From an uncultured cyanobacterium (GTDB lineage Bacteria > Cyanobacteriota > Cyanobacteriia > Cyanobacteriales > Microcystaceae), in assembly GCA_903869185.1 (NCBI GenBank), contig CAIPYC010000071.1, positions 1 through 33,593 of the forward strand: a DNA stretch of 33,593 nt. Reading direction: 5' to 3'. The notes beneath the pieces were generated by a model. It was not told the DNA's origin, made no database searches, and worked only from the letters and a program-made list of their open reading frames with translations. Below are positions 1 to 7,893 of this stretch, one piece after another. Every line of letters begins with the position of its first letter. Within the stretch, counting starts at the first letter, position 1. The translations under genes and the position numbers were made by a program.

Positions 1-2
1 CC

Positions 3-248
3 ATTTTGACTGTCCAACAAACTCTAGACTCTGCCAGAAGTACATTTGAAAATACCCAAAAAATCACCTCTGATGTAGATGAACTAACAGGTGATCCCAA
101 ATTCAGAGCCAATCTACACCGTTTGGTAAATGGACTTAGCGCTCTTGTCTCTAGCACTGATCAACTGCAAAAACAATTGCTTTTATCCCAGTCGTTAGAA
201 TCGGCCCGTTCCTCGATAACCGATACCTATCTCGCCAAAACCAAATGA
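3..248 (+). CDS. MlaD/MCE-like lipid transporter substrate-binding protein, C-terminal fragment
   Basis: The reading frame is already open at the window edge, so this is the 3' end of a larger gene. The TTG at 6 is not a credible start. The 80 or so visible residues are a helical tail with the stretch DELTGDPKFRANLHRLVNGL followed by SALVSSTDQLQKQ. This matches, from memory, the C-terminal helix of cyanobacterial MCE-domain (MlaD-like) proteins, the membrane-anchored subunits of ABC systems that move lipids between the inner and outer membranes. The MCE domain itself lies outside the window, so the family call rests on the tail only. The gene converges on the 87-aa gene at 263-526 with a 14-nt gap. 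Confidence 0.65.
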   Translation: MLTVQQTLDSARSTFENTQKITSDVDELTGDPKFRANLHRLVNGLSALVSSTDQLQKQLLLSQSLESARSSITDTYLAKTK

Positions 249-262
249 GCAATTGGTTATTT

Positions 263-526
263 TTATTCTTTGGGATCTTTATCGTCTTTCTCTTCTTCTT
301 CGTCTCTTTCCTGTTTGAGTTCGCGCAGGCATTCCTGGGCTATTCCGACAGTGGCACCAACTCCAGCTCCAATCCACATAAAGTTCTTATATATTTTGCT
401 ATACACATCAGTAGGATACTTGAGTCTATTAAAATCGGGTTGACCTATCTTGGTAGCTGCAAGTCCTACCATCATGCCAATTAAACCTGTTACTAGGCCA
501 GAAAAGACTATTAAACGAATTCTCAT
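263..526 (-). CDS. 87-aa small membrane protein with acidic/charged tail
   Basis: Function is unknown. From the ATG at 526 the protein has one hydrophobic segment at residues 4-24 (FSGLVTGLIGMMVGLAA), a polar linker, and a second Gly/Ala-rich segment around residues 50-62 (WIGAGVGATVGIAQ). It ends in a highly charged tail rich in Glu, Asp and Lys. The pattern resembles short cyanobacterial two-helix proteins that I cannot name. An upstream TTG at 547 would add seven residues but overlaps the 32-aa ORF, so the ATG is preferred. It is the last gene of the dxr to RND block, eight bases after the 32-aa ORF. The opposite-strand ORF at 245-484 looks like its antisense shadow. Confidence 0.6.
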   Translation of the reverse strand: MRIRLIVFSGLVTGLIGMMVGLAATKIGQPDFNRLKYPTDVYSKIYKNFMWIGAGVGATVGIAQECLRELKQERDEEEEKDDKDPKE

Positions 527-534
527 ATCCAAAA

Positions 535-633
535 CTAATGGTGCCAAAAGAAAAAAGAATAGATCAAGGCTATCACGGTCAAAGCAAAAATTAAATGGTT
601 CATCCAGTCGTCAAAGTTCCAGTTTTTGAACAT
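535..633 (-). CDS. Candidate 32-aa single-helix membrane protein behind the RND pump
   Basis: This ORF starts with ATG five bases after the RND pump stop and ends eight bases before the ATG of the 87-aa gene, so it fills that gap almost exactly. The product begins MFKNWNFDDWMNH, continues with a hydrophobic helix (LIFALTVIALIYSFFF) and ends WHH. No strong ribosome binding site is visible, although a GGGGTATC stretch lies upstream. A small membrane protein tightly coupled to an RND transporter recalls AcrZ of E. coli, a short helix that binds AcrB, but no sequence relationship is claimed. It could also be a chance ORF; the spacing and the amphipathic start followed by a clean helix argue for a gene. 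Confidence 0.45.
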   Translation of the reverse strand: MFKNWNFDDWMNHLIFALTVIALIYSFFFWHH

Positions 634-638
634 TGTGC

Positions 639-3600
639 TTAGATACCCCTATTGTTATGTTGTGATTTGTTATCAGGAGTATCTAGGAAGTTGTTTGCCA
701 AATTCTTAATAACAATATAGAGAATGGGAGCTATGACTAAACTCAAGATAGTTGAAATAAGATAACCACCGAAGATCGCAGTACCCAAAGTCCAGCGACT
801 CATCGAACCAGCACCTTGAGCAATCGCCAGAGGCAAAAATCCAACAAGTCCAGCTAAAGCTGTCATCAAAATCGGACGAAGCCGTTCTTGCGCTGCCTTA
901 GTTGCTGCTTTGATAATCGTAAGACCTTCTTGGCGAGCTTGATTGGCAAACTCAACTACTAGGATTGCGTTTTTACTGGCTACCCCAATGAGCATCACTA
1001 GGGCAACCTGGCAGTAGATATTGTTGTTGACAATTGGCCAAACCGAACCAATTTGCAATACATTAGCCCTGAAAAAGATACTGAGCATTGCTCCAAGAAC
1101 AGCCAAGGGAACGGTCAACATGATGATCATAGGGTCAATATAGCTCTCGTACTGAGCAGATAAAACCAAAAAAACCATCACAAAAGCCAAGCCAAATACT
1201 ATTGGGGCAGCACCTGCCGAATTTGACTCTTGTAAGGAAAGTCCGGATAATTCATACCAAAATCCCGTCTTACCCCCTTTGAATTGTTCCTCTGCTATTT
1301 CTGTTATTGCCCTGATCGCATCCCCGCTACTGTGACCTGGGGAAGGATTGCCTATAAATTCCACAGAAGGATAGATATTGAAATGTCCAACTACCGGTGG
1401 ATAGGATATTTTTTCTGTTTTGACCACACTCGAGAGCTGGATTGTCTTACCATCTTTACTGTTGAGATAGATCTTGTTGATATCTTCTAGATTTGACCTG
1501 TATTTTTGGTCAGCCTGGGTATAGACTCTATACACTTGATCGCCCAAAACGAACTGGTTGACATAGGAAGAACCAAAGTAAGTCTGTATAGTATTAAAAA
1601 TTTGATCTATATCTATATTAAGAGCCTTAGCTTGATCTCGATCAACCGTGATTTTTGCCGTCGGTACACCAAAGGTAAATTGAGTGAATATTCCACCAAT
1701 TTCAGGTCTTTTTTGTGCTGCTGCCAAAAAGGTTTGCGCATTCTGGATCAAGGTATCCATTGACTGAGCGCCGCGATTTTGTAATTCAAACTGAAAGCCC
1801 CCAATACTGCCCAAACCATCTGCTGGTGGGGCATTTACGGCAAAAGCAAGAGCCTTGGTTGTTTTAAAGCGAAGGGTCTTATTGAATCTCTGTATAATTC
1901 CAAATACAGAAGAATCAGGTCCCTTGCGCTCATTCCAATCCTTAAGCTTGCTAAAAACTATCGCCTGGTTGCTGGAAAATCCATTAAAACTGAAACCTAC
2001 TAATGCAACAGTGCTGGATACCTCTTTTAGTTTGAGAGCTTCGGCGCTAACTTCCTTGGCAATTTTTTCGGTGTAATTTAAAGAGACTCCCGGGGGTGCC
2101 TGGATTACAGTAATAAAGTAGCCTTGATCTTCTTCCGGTAAAAACCCTTGGGGTACAATCTTGTACAGAGTACCAGTTAAAAATAGAGAGGCTACAAAAG
2201 CTATCACCACCAACCAACGCAGGGGAATCAAAAACTCTAAAAACTTCACAAAACCTCTTCGGAAGAGTTCGAATCCCTTATTAAAGGTTTTAAAGATCAA
2301 TCCGATAGGTCCTTTTGGCTCTTCTGGATGAGTCTTTAGCAATATGGCTGAAACACTAGGCGAAAATGTTAGAGAATTGACCGCAGATATGGCAACGGAA
2401 AAAATAATCGTCAGAGCAAACTGTTTATAAATAATGCCGGTTGTACCTGGAAAGAAGCAAACTGGAATGAAGACCGACATCAACACTAGGGATGTTGCTA
2501 CAATTGCCCCTCCAAGACTTTCCATTGCCTCTAATGAAGCCACTTTGGGCTTTTTCCCTTGAGATATTTTGGTAGAGATCTCCTCAACTACGATGATTGC
2601 ATCATCTACAACCAGCCCAGTAGCCAAAACCACCCCGAAGAGTGTCAATTGGTTCAATGTAATGCCAAATATTTTCAAAAAAGCCATACAGCCTATCAGA
2701 GAAACAGGAATGGCAATAGCAGGAATCAAGGTGATTCTCCAGTCTTGTAAAAAGATAAAGATCACCAGAATTACTAAAAATATTGCCTCCCAAAGAGTTT
2801 TAACAGCCTCATCTAGAGATGCTGTAACAAAGAGAGTATTATCTACAATCACTTCTGTAGCCATATCTGGTGGAAAAAGCCTGATTTGTTCTTCCATCAC
2901 TTTCCTAACTTGGTGCGCAGTACTTAGAGCATTGGTTCCAGGTAACTGGTAGATCACCATGGCCACTCCAGGCTCTCCTTTATAGAGACCAAGCGTGGAA
3001 TAGTCCTGAGCGCCTAGTTCGACCCTACCTACATCTTTTAGCTTGATTAAGCTGCCATCTTTGCTTACCTTGACTACTAGATCCTCTGCCTGCTGCGGCG
3101 TTTCGAAGCGACCCTGGGCCCGCAGAACGATTTGGTATTGCTGATCACTGTCATTTGGTTTTTGTCCGATGATCCCAGCACCAGTTTGTACGTTTTGCTC
3201 GTTGATCGCCGTAGTGACATCCTTGGCAGTGATACCGCGGGCAGCCAATTTTTCTGGATCTAACCAGATCCTCATGGCATAGGAAGCAGAGCCAAATAGT
3301 CTTATATCTCCCACACCTTGGATCCTTTTTAGAGGATCTATCAGAAAACGATCAGCGTAATTGTACAAAAAAAGTGGATTATAGATGAGTTTGCCTTGAC
3401 TATCTTTTTCGCTATAGAGAGCATAAACTAGGGTGATACTGGGAGATGCCTGGACAACAGTTACACCTCCCCTTTGAACTTCAGCAGGAAGCTGAGAGTT
3501 GGCTTGCGCTTCTCGATTTTGTACCAATACTTGAGCAATATTTGGATCCGTTCCTACAGGAAAGTTAACGTTAATGGAAGAATTGCCGCTACTATCAGTA

Positions 3601-3854
3601 AATGATTGCTGATAGAGCATATTGGGTGCGCCGTTGATTTTTTTTTCTATGATGGTCGTAACATTGTCGGTAGTGGTTTTGGCATCAGCTCCGACATAGT
3701 TAGAAGATACCTGAATTTGAACCGGAGCCAGTTGAGGCAGCTTTTCTAGAGGCAATAGCGGAATACATATTCCCCCTACCAACAAGATGATCAATGTGAT
3801 CACCGTTGTAAGAACAGGTCGCCTGATAAAAATGTCTGAGATACTTAAAAGCAT
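639..3854 (-). CDS. RND-family efflux pump, inner-membrane transporter (HAE1/AcrB type)
   Basis: This is a full-length (1071 aa) proton-driven RND transporter that would export small hydrophobic or amphipathic compounds from the inner membrane and periplasm through a tripartite channel. The N-terminal helix (IFIRRPVLTTVITLIILLVG), the large periplasmic loops and two sets of six membrane segments are in the expected order. The proton-relay residues are present: the Asp pair at 417-418 in GLVVDDAIIVVEE (helix 4) and Lys961 in GVASKNAILVVEF (helix 10). Between roughly 930 and 950 it has a segment (GSVWPIVNNNIYCQV) that is longer than in E. coli AcrB; I recall this from cyanobacterial homologues. 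It lies 20 bases after the adaptor gene, so the two form one operon. Substrate cannot be read from sequence, and no outer-membrane TolC gene is in the window. Confidence 0.93.
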   Translation of the reverse strand: MLLSISDIFIRRPVLTTVITLIILLVGGICIPLLPLEKLPQLAPVQIQVSSNYVGADAKTTTDNVTTIIEKKINGAPNMLYQQSFTDSSGNSSINVNFPVGTDPNIAQVLVQNREAQANSQLPAEVQRGGVTVVQASPSITLVYALYSEKDSQGKLIYNPLFLYNYADRFLIDPLKRIQGVGDIRLFGSASYAMRIWLDPEKLAARGITAKDVTTAINEQNVQTGAGIIGQKPNDSDQQYQIVLRAQGRFETPQQAEDLVVKVSKDGSLIKLKDVGRVELGAQDYSTLGLYKGEPGVAMVIYQLPGTNALSTAHQVRKVMEEQIRLFPPDMATEVIVDNTLFVTASLDEAVKTLWEAIFLVILVIFIFLQDWRITLIPAIAIPVSLIGCMAFLKIFGITLNQLTLFGVVLATGLVVDDAIIVVEEISTKISQGKKPKVASLEAMESLGGAIVATSLVLMSVFIPVCFFPGTTGIIYKQFALTIIFSVAISAVNSLTFSPSVSAILLKTHPEEPKGPIGLIFKTFNKGFELFRRGFVKFLEFLIPLRWLVVIAFVASLFLTGTLYKIVPQGFLPEEDQGYFITVIQAPPGVSLNYTEKIAKEVSAEALKLKEVSSTVALVGFSFNGFSSNQAIVFSKLKDWNERKGPDSSVFGIIQRFNKTLRFKTTKALAFAVNAPPADGLGSIGGFQFELQNRGAQSMDTLIQNAQTFLAAAQKRPEIGGIFTQFTFGVPTAKITVDRDQAKALNIDIDQIFNTIQTYFGSSYVNQFVLGDQVYRVYTQADQKYRSNLEDINKIYLNSKDGKTIQLSSVVKTEKISYPPVVGHFNIYPSVEFIGNPSPGHSSGDAIRAITEIAEEQFKGGKTGFWYELSGLSLQESNSAGAAPIVFGLAFVMVFLVLSAQYESYIDPMIIMLTVPLAVLGAMLSIFFRANVLQIGSVWPIVNNNIYCQVALVMLIGVASKNAILVVEFANQARQEGLTIIKAATKAAQERLRPILMTALAGLVGFLPLAIAQGAGSMSRWTLGTAIFGGYLISTILSLVIAPILYIVIKNLANNFLDTPDNKSQHNNRGI

Positions 3855-3874
3855 ATTCTTGCAGGCTTAGAGTT

Positions 3875-5335
3875 TTACGGTACCTTTTTAGGAGATTTTT
3901 GTAAGAGAGCTTCGGAAATCACTGGCATACCGTTGGCTAGAATCTGGGTTCTTGATATGATGATCTCCTCTCCAACCTTGAGACCTGAGATAACCTGATA
4001 TGCTTGTCCCTGAATTTTGCCTAGTTCGATCAGTCTCTGTTTTGCAATTTGCATTTCTTTGCCATCTGGAGTTTTGCTTTTTTCAACCACGAAGACAAAG
4101 TTGCTCGCTCCGATATTGGTTACCACGCTAGTTGGTATTAGCAAGCCAGTTGATTTGTTCCAGATGATTCTAGATTTGACATATTGAGAGTCTTTTAGGT
4201 TGCCATCATTATTGAAAGTAACTTTAGCCAAAACAACTTGAGAGTCTTGGGTCACTGTAGGGGAAATAAAAGTAATCTTGCCAACGTTGCCTTTTGTTCC
4301 ATTGGATTTAATGATCTCAACTGGTAAGCCTAATTTGAGTTTATTTCTTTTTTCTATCGGTACATATATATTTAGATTTAGCTTTCTGTTGTCGACAATG
4401 GTAGTAAAAGGTACGCCGCTACTGAGGATATCCCCAATTTTTTTGCTAGAGAGATCGCCTATTGTTCCAGTTATTGGAGAAACCAAGGTATTGTATTTTA
4501 GATCTTCTTTAAAGACCTTGACGTTGCTAAGAGATGCATCTATGGCTTGTTGCTTGTTTTCAATATTGGCCAGGGCTGTTTGGATTTGTTTTTCGGCAAT
4601 TTTTTGATCAGAATAAGCCGAATTTAAAGCCGCTTTGCTAGCCAGAAGAGCAGCTTGGGCAGCATCTCTATCTTTTTGGGCAACCTTGAGTGAAGATCTG
4701 GCATTTTCTAAGGCGGCTGTCTTATTGTCAACATCCTGTTGGGCTATGGCACCTTCTTTGATCAAAAACTGACTTCTTTGATAATTTTTCTCGGCCAAGA
4801 CAAGATCAGATTTGGATTTGACAAGATCCGCCTGTCTGCTTTCGAGCTGGGCATTGGACTGGGCTATATCCGCGCGGCGCTGGGCAATTGCATCGATAGT
4901 CTTGTTTTTTTGGGACTGGGCACTTTGAAGCTGAGCCTGAGCTTGAGTAAGATCGGATTTGGCTTGGCCAACTTGGGCATTGGCTTGGTTCACCTGAGCC
5001 TGTTGTTTGATGGGAACCAATTTCAGTATTTTCTCACCTGGAGTTAGATTCTGTCCGCTGCTGACATATATAGAGCCAATTCGTCCATCTATCTGTGAGG
5101 CTAAATTCACCCTTTTGACGGCCTCTAGTGTACCAACAAAGTCACTGCTATCTATCACAGTTGAATTGTTAAGGCTTTGGAAAGCCACAGGAATAGATTG
5201 TGGCGCCTGGACGGACTGATTTTTTTCGCCACAGCCAAACAGCATTTCTGACAAGGCAATCAAGGCCAATGATATTTTGTAGTAGAACGCACTCTTGACC
5301 AAATTAACCCCGTTGAAGAATTTATTTACTGACAA
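3875..5335 (-). CDS. RND periplasmic adaptor (membrane fusion protein, HlyD/AcrA type)
   Basis: Adaptor subunit (up to 486 aa) linking the RND pump to an outer-membrane channel. The N terminus has a hydrophobic segment ending in LFGCG, which reads as a lipobox, so the mature protein is probably a lipoprotein on the periplasmic face. Two half-lipoyl motifs are visible (ASQIDGRIGSIYVSSGQ, about residue 80, and SPITGTIGDL, about residue 288). They flank an unusually long coiled-coil hairpin at roughly residues 112-280, rich in Ala, Gln, Ser and Lys. That is longer than the AcrA hairpin. Beta-barrel and membrane-proximal domains follow. The annotated start is TTG directly after an in-frame stop; a second TTG at 5302 would give a more typical signal peptide. 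Confidence 0.88.
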   Translation of the reverse strand: MSVNKFFNGVNLVKSAFYYKISLALIALSEMLFGCGEKNQSVQAPQSIPVAFQSLNNSTVIDSSDFVGTLEAVKRVNLASQIDGRIGSIYVSSGQNLTPGEKILKLVPIKQQAQVNQANAQVGQAKSDLTQAQAQLQSAQSQKNKTIDAIAQRRADIAQSNAQLESRQADLVKSKSDLVLAEKNYQRSQFLIKEGAIAQQDVDNKTAALENARSSLKVAQKDRDAAQAALLASKAALNSAYSDQKIAEKQIQTALANIENKQQAIDASLSNVKVFKEDLKYNTLVSPITGTIGDLSSKKIGDILSSGVPFTTIVDNRKLNLNIYVPIEKRNKLKLGLPVEIIKSNGTKGNVGKITFISPTVTQDSQVVLAKVTFNNDGNLKDSQYVKSRIIWNKSTGLLIPTSVVTNIGASNFVFVVEKSKTPDGKEMQIAKQRLIELGKIQGQAYQVISGLKVGEEIIISRTQILANGMPVISEALLQKSPKKVP

Positions 5336-5360
5336 AGTTTAATTAGGTTTCATTCTAATG

Positions 5361-5570
5361 TTATTTGCCAAAAAGATGTGAAATATTTTCCGGTAAGGTT
5401 AATATCTCATTCCATAGTTTTTGGGGATTGATACCAAATGTGAATTGTAAAATTATCAGAATTATTGCTATGGTGGCTGCGGTTGAAAGTCCAACCTTGA
5501 GTATTTTAAGTAGTGCATTAAATACCAGCCAAGCTACTACAATGGCAGCTATGAGCAATAGGATATTCAT
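5361..5570 (-). CDS. 69-aa two-helix membrane protein between dxr and the RND operon
   Basis: Function unknown. It has a clean ATG seven bases after the dxr stop. The product is almost entirely hydrophobic: one helix at residues 2-22 (LLLIAAIVVAWLVFNALL), a short KILK turn, and a second helix at about 28-48 (TAATIAIILIILQFTFG). A short polar end contains NPQKLWNEI. I believe similar short proteins occur in cyanobacteria, but I cannot name a family. It is 25 bases upstream of the adaptor start, so it probably shares the dxr to RND transcript. The opposite-strand ORF over the same bases looks like a shadow. Confidence 0.65.
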   Translation of the reverse strand: MNILLLIAAIVVAWLVFNALLKILKVGLSTAATIAIILIILQFTFGINPQKLWNEILTLPENISHLFGK

Positions 5571-5577
5571 TGTTTTT

Positions 5578-6756
5578 TTAAACCAATATTTTTGATTTAG
5601 TACTTAAGTTCAATGCTTCTTTTCTAGCCCATTGATCTGCTTGTAAAATATCATCCAAGCTTGGAGTTTGGGTATTCTGGGCATCAAATACTTCACAACA
5701 ATGTTCAATCAGTTGGGGGATTTCCAGAAAAGTGATCTTCTCTTCTAAAAAGAGAGCTACCGCCTGTTCATTAGCTGCGTTGAGTACAGCTGGCATAGAT
5801 CCACCTGCTTTACCGGCTGCGTATGCTAGTTTCATACAGGGATATTTATTGTGATCGGGTTCTTTGAAAGTTAAATCTCCGGCTTTGATCAGATCCAAAC
5901 TTGGCCAATCTGTGATTATCCTTTTGGGCCAAGAGAGCGCGTAAAGTAAAGGTAATCGCATATCTGGCCAGCCCATCTGGGCTATTACAGAAGTATCTTG
6001 CAGTTCAATTAAAGAATGAATAATACTCTGAGGATGAATAACAATGCCTATCTGTTCATAATCTACGCCGAAAAGATAATGAGCTTCTATCACCTCCAAA
6101 CCCTTATTCATTAAAGTAGCCGAATCGATAGTAATTTTGCGGCCCATCGTCCAGTTAGGGTGTTTGAGAGCATCAGCTACAGTTACCCGACTCAAACTCT
6201 CTACCGGTAAATCGCGAAAGGAACCACCAGAAGCGGTCAATATGATTTTACGTAAACCATCAGAAGGGACTCCCTGGAGACATTGAAAAATGGCGGAATG
6301 CTCAGAATCAGCCGGCAGCAATTTTATATTGTGCTTTGCCACCAGTGGTAGAACAACAGGTCCGCCTGCGATGAGAGTTTCCTTGTTGGCTAAAGCTATA
6401 TCCTTACCCGATTCAATAGCAGAGATAGTCGGCAAAAGTCCAGCACAGCCAACTATTCCACTGACTACTGTCTGCGCATCGCCATAGCGAGCGACCTCTT
6501 GAGTTCCTTTTTCTCCACTGAGAATTATGGGCTTATAGCCAACTCCAGCGATCGCATTTTGTAGGGAACTGATTTGTGCTTCATTCTGGATAGCCACTAT
6601 CTGAGGGCGAAATTCTTTGATCTGCTGGGCTAGAAGTTGAATATTGGTTCCGCAGGAGAGCCCTACTACTTGGAACTGGTTGGGATATTGGGCTACAATC
6701 TCTAGCGTTTGTGTGCCGATTGAGCCGGTTGAGCCAAGGATAGATATTTGCTTCAC
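5578..6756 (-). CDS. dxr: 1-deoxy-D-xylulose 5-phosphate reductoisomerase
   Basis: Cytosolic enzyme that converts 1-deoxy-D-xylulose 5-phosphate to 2-C-methyl-D-erythritol 4-phosphate with NADPH, the committed step of the MEP isoprenoid pathway. That pathway feeds carotenoids, quinones and phytyl chains. The sequence shows the N-terminal nucleotide-binding motif GSTGSIG (residues 7-13), [10 protein letters not shown], the substrate/metal block [30 protein letters not shown] and the metal-ligand motif [13 protein letters not shown]. Length (392 aa) is normal. The start is a GTG (Met-Lys-Gln-Ile-Ser), which places the Rossmann motif correctly. It heads a closely spaced run of six minus-strand genes ending with the 87-aa protein. 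Confidence 0.97.
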   Translation of the reverse strand: MKQISILGSTGSIGTQTLEIVAQYPNQFQVVGLSCGTNIQLLAQQIKEFRPQIVAIQNEAQISSLQNAIAGVGYKPIILSGEKGTQEVARYGDAQTVVSGIVGCAGLLPTISAIESGKDIALANKETLIAGGPVVLPLVAKHNIKLLPADSEHSAIFQCLQGVPSDGLRKIILTASGGSFRDLPVESLSRVTVADALKHPNWTMGRKITIDSATLMNKGLEVIEAHYLFGVDYEQIGIVIHPQSIIHSLIELQDTSVIAQMGWPDMRLPLLYALSWPKRIITDWPSLDLIKAGDLTFKEPDHNKYPCMKLAYAAGKAGGSMPAVLNAANEQAVALFLEEKITFLEIPQLIEHCCEVFDAQNTQTPSLDDILQADQWARKEALNLSTKSKILV

Positions 6757-6865
6757 AATCAGGAACTCTATTTTTAAATATTTATTAAATTTCGCCGAGG
6801 ATCATTTAACAATATTAAGGCTTTAGGTTTACATCATTCAATATTTTTCTTTTTGGATGGTTGCC

Positions 6866-7867
6866 CTAAGGAACCTGCCAAATTCTCTGATGATACTTTT
6901 CCGGGTCAGAGTAAGGATCCTCGGGAAGATGATTATGATTACTATGTTCATGACCATGATGATGGTGGTGGTGAGCCTGGTCTTCCTGAAGTGGGGCCAT
7001 CTGTCTAAATTTACACATTTCACAGTTCATGTTTACCTGAGACTTCTGGATCTCAATTTCCCTTTCTCTGACCAAAGTTAAAAGCTCAAGCTGAATACCC
7101 ATTTCTGGCAGGCAAGTAAAAGAAATATCTGAATGTTGATTTTCTTGTTGGGTTGTAATATCAAATATTTTCTTGATTAAGGCCCCGGTGAATAAAAAGT
7201 AGGGCAGAACGATTATTCTCTTGGGTTTGTAAAGAAGAGCCCTTCGAAACCCTTCCTCAAGTCGTGGATGTGTTATGCCAATGAAACAAGTTTCTACAGT
7301 AAGATAACCACTTCCCTCCCAGAGAAGGCGGGCCATTTTGGCAACATCACTATTGGCATCAGGATCACTCGAACCCCTTCCTACAAATAAAAGAACCGTC
7401 TGTGATCGAGGAATCTCTCTGGGATTATTGTGCAATTGATCGACTTGAGCCAATCTATTTTGACAAAGGCTAAGGATGGAAGGATTGATCCCAAAATGTC
7501 TTCCATAGTGAAATTTTAATTGGGGATAATGTGTGCGGCAGTGATCAAGTTCATTAGTGATATCAAACTTGTTATGTCTGGCTGCAAACAGAAGTAACGG
7601 TAAAGCTGAAAGTTCCGTATAACCTTTTTCCAGGCAAAGTTCAACACCCTCTTTGATAAAAGGAGGTGTCAGCTCCAAAAAACAGGGGATAACGGGACGA
7701 CTGTGGTCTAGGCTCTGGTAAATCTTGGCAAAATTCAAAAAAGTTTCTCTTCCTTGTTCGTCTTTGGTTCCATGCCCAATCAACAATAGAGGACGATCAA
7801 GAGGCAGTGGCTCTAATTGGAGAGAATCTGGACTAGGCAAAGGCTCTTTGAGCGTAATGATAGACAT
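6866..7867 (-). CDS. cbiX: Sirohydrochlorin chelatase, long form, with CxxC and His-rich tail
   Basis: Two-domain CbiX-type chelatase (333 aa) that inserts a divalent metal into sirohydrochlorin, for cobalamin or siroheme synthesis. Two related halves are visible: one starts at LLIGHGTKD (metal-site His32), the other at [14 protein letters not shown] (about residue 161), with LPYFLFTG near 221. After the catalytic domains comes MNCEMC (280-285), the MxCxxC motif that binds an Fe-S cluster in the Bacillus megaterium enzyme. It is followed by a run with ten His in fifteen residues (299-313), probably a metal store or delivery segment. Metal choice (Co, Fe or Ni) cannot be decided here. It lies 26 bases downstream of the CCA-adding enzyme gene. 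Confidence 0.9.
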   Translation of the reverse strand: MSIITLKEPLPSPDSLQLEPLPLDRPLLLIGHGTKDEQGRETFLNFAKIYQSLDHSRPVIPCFLELTPPFIKEGVELCLEKGYTELSALPLLLFAARHNKFDITNELDHCRTHYPQLKFHYGRHFGINPSILSLCQNRLAQVDQLHNNPREIPRSQTVLLFVGRGSSDPDANSDVAKMARLLWEGSGYLTVETCFIGITHPRLEEGFRRALLYKPKRIIVLPYFLFTGALIKKIFDITTQQENQHSDISFTCLPEMGIQLELLTLVREREIEIQKSQVNMNCEMCKFRQMAPLQEDQAHHHHHHGHEHSNHNHLPEDPYSDPEKYHQRIWQVP

Positions 7868-7893
7868 TCAAGTTTTTATTAAAAACGTAGATC

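Noticed and set aside
245-484. 79-codon plus-strand ORF whose ATG overlaps the stop of the MlaD-like gene (ATGA).
   Set aside because: It is antisense to the 87-aa minus-strand gene, which has a more protein-like pattern (glycine-rich helices and a charged tail); the Phe-rich start is the complement of that acidic tail's GAA/GAG codons.
2569-2952. 127-codon plus-strand ORF inside the RND pump gene.
   Set aside because: Antisense to a well-conserved transporter region; no motif and no start signal.
6548-6555. GCGATCGC (HIP1) octamer inside dxr.
   Set aside because: HIP1 is abundant in many cyanobacterial genomes; this is the only copy I noticed in the window, so it is weak evidence and not a feature of note.
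6923-6973. Run of six His codons, considered as a vector-derived His tag.
   Set aside because: It is internal, mixed with further His, Asn and Glu, and followed by a natural-looking C terminus, so it is a genuine His-rich tail.
6857-7081. Plus-strand ORF rich in Met and Val opposite the cbiX tail.
   Set aside because: It is the antisense reading of the His codons in the CbiX tail.
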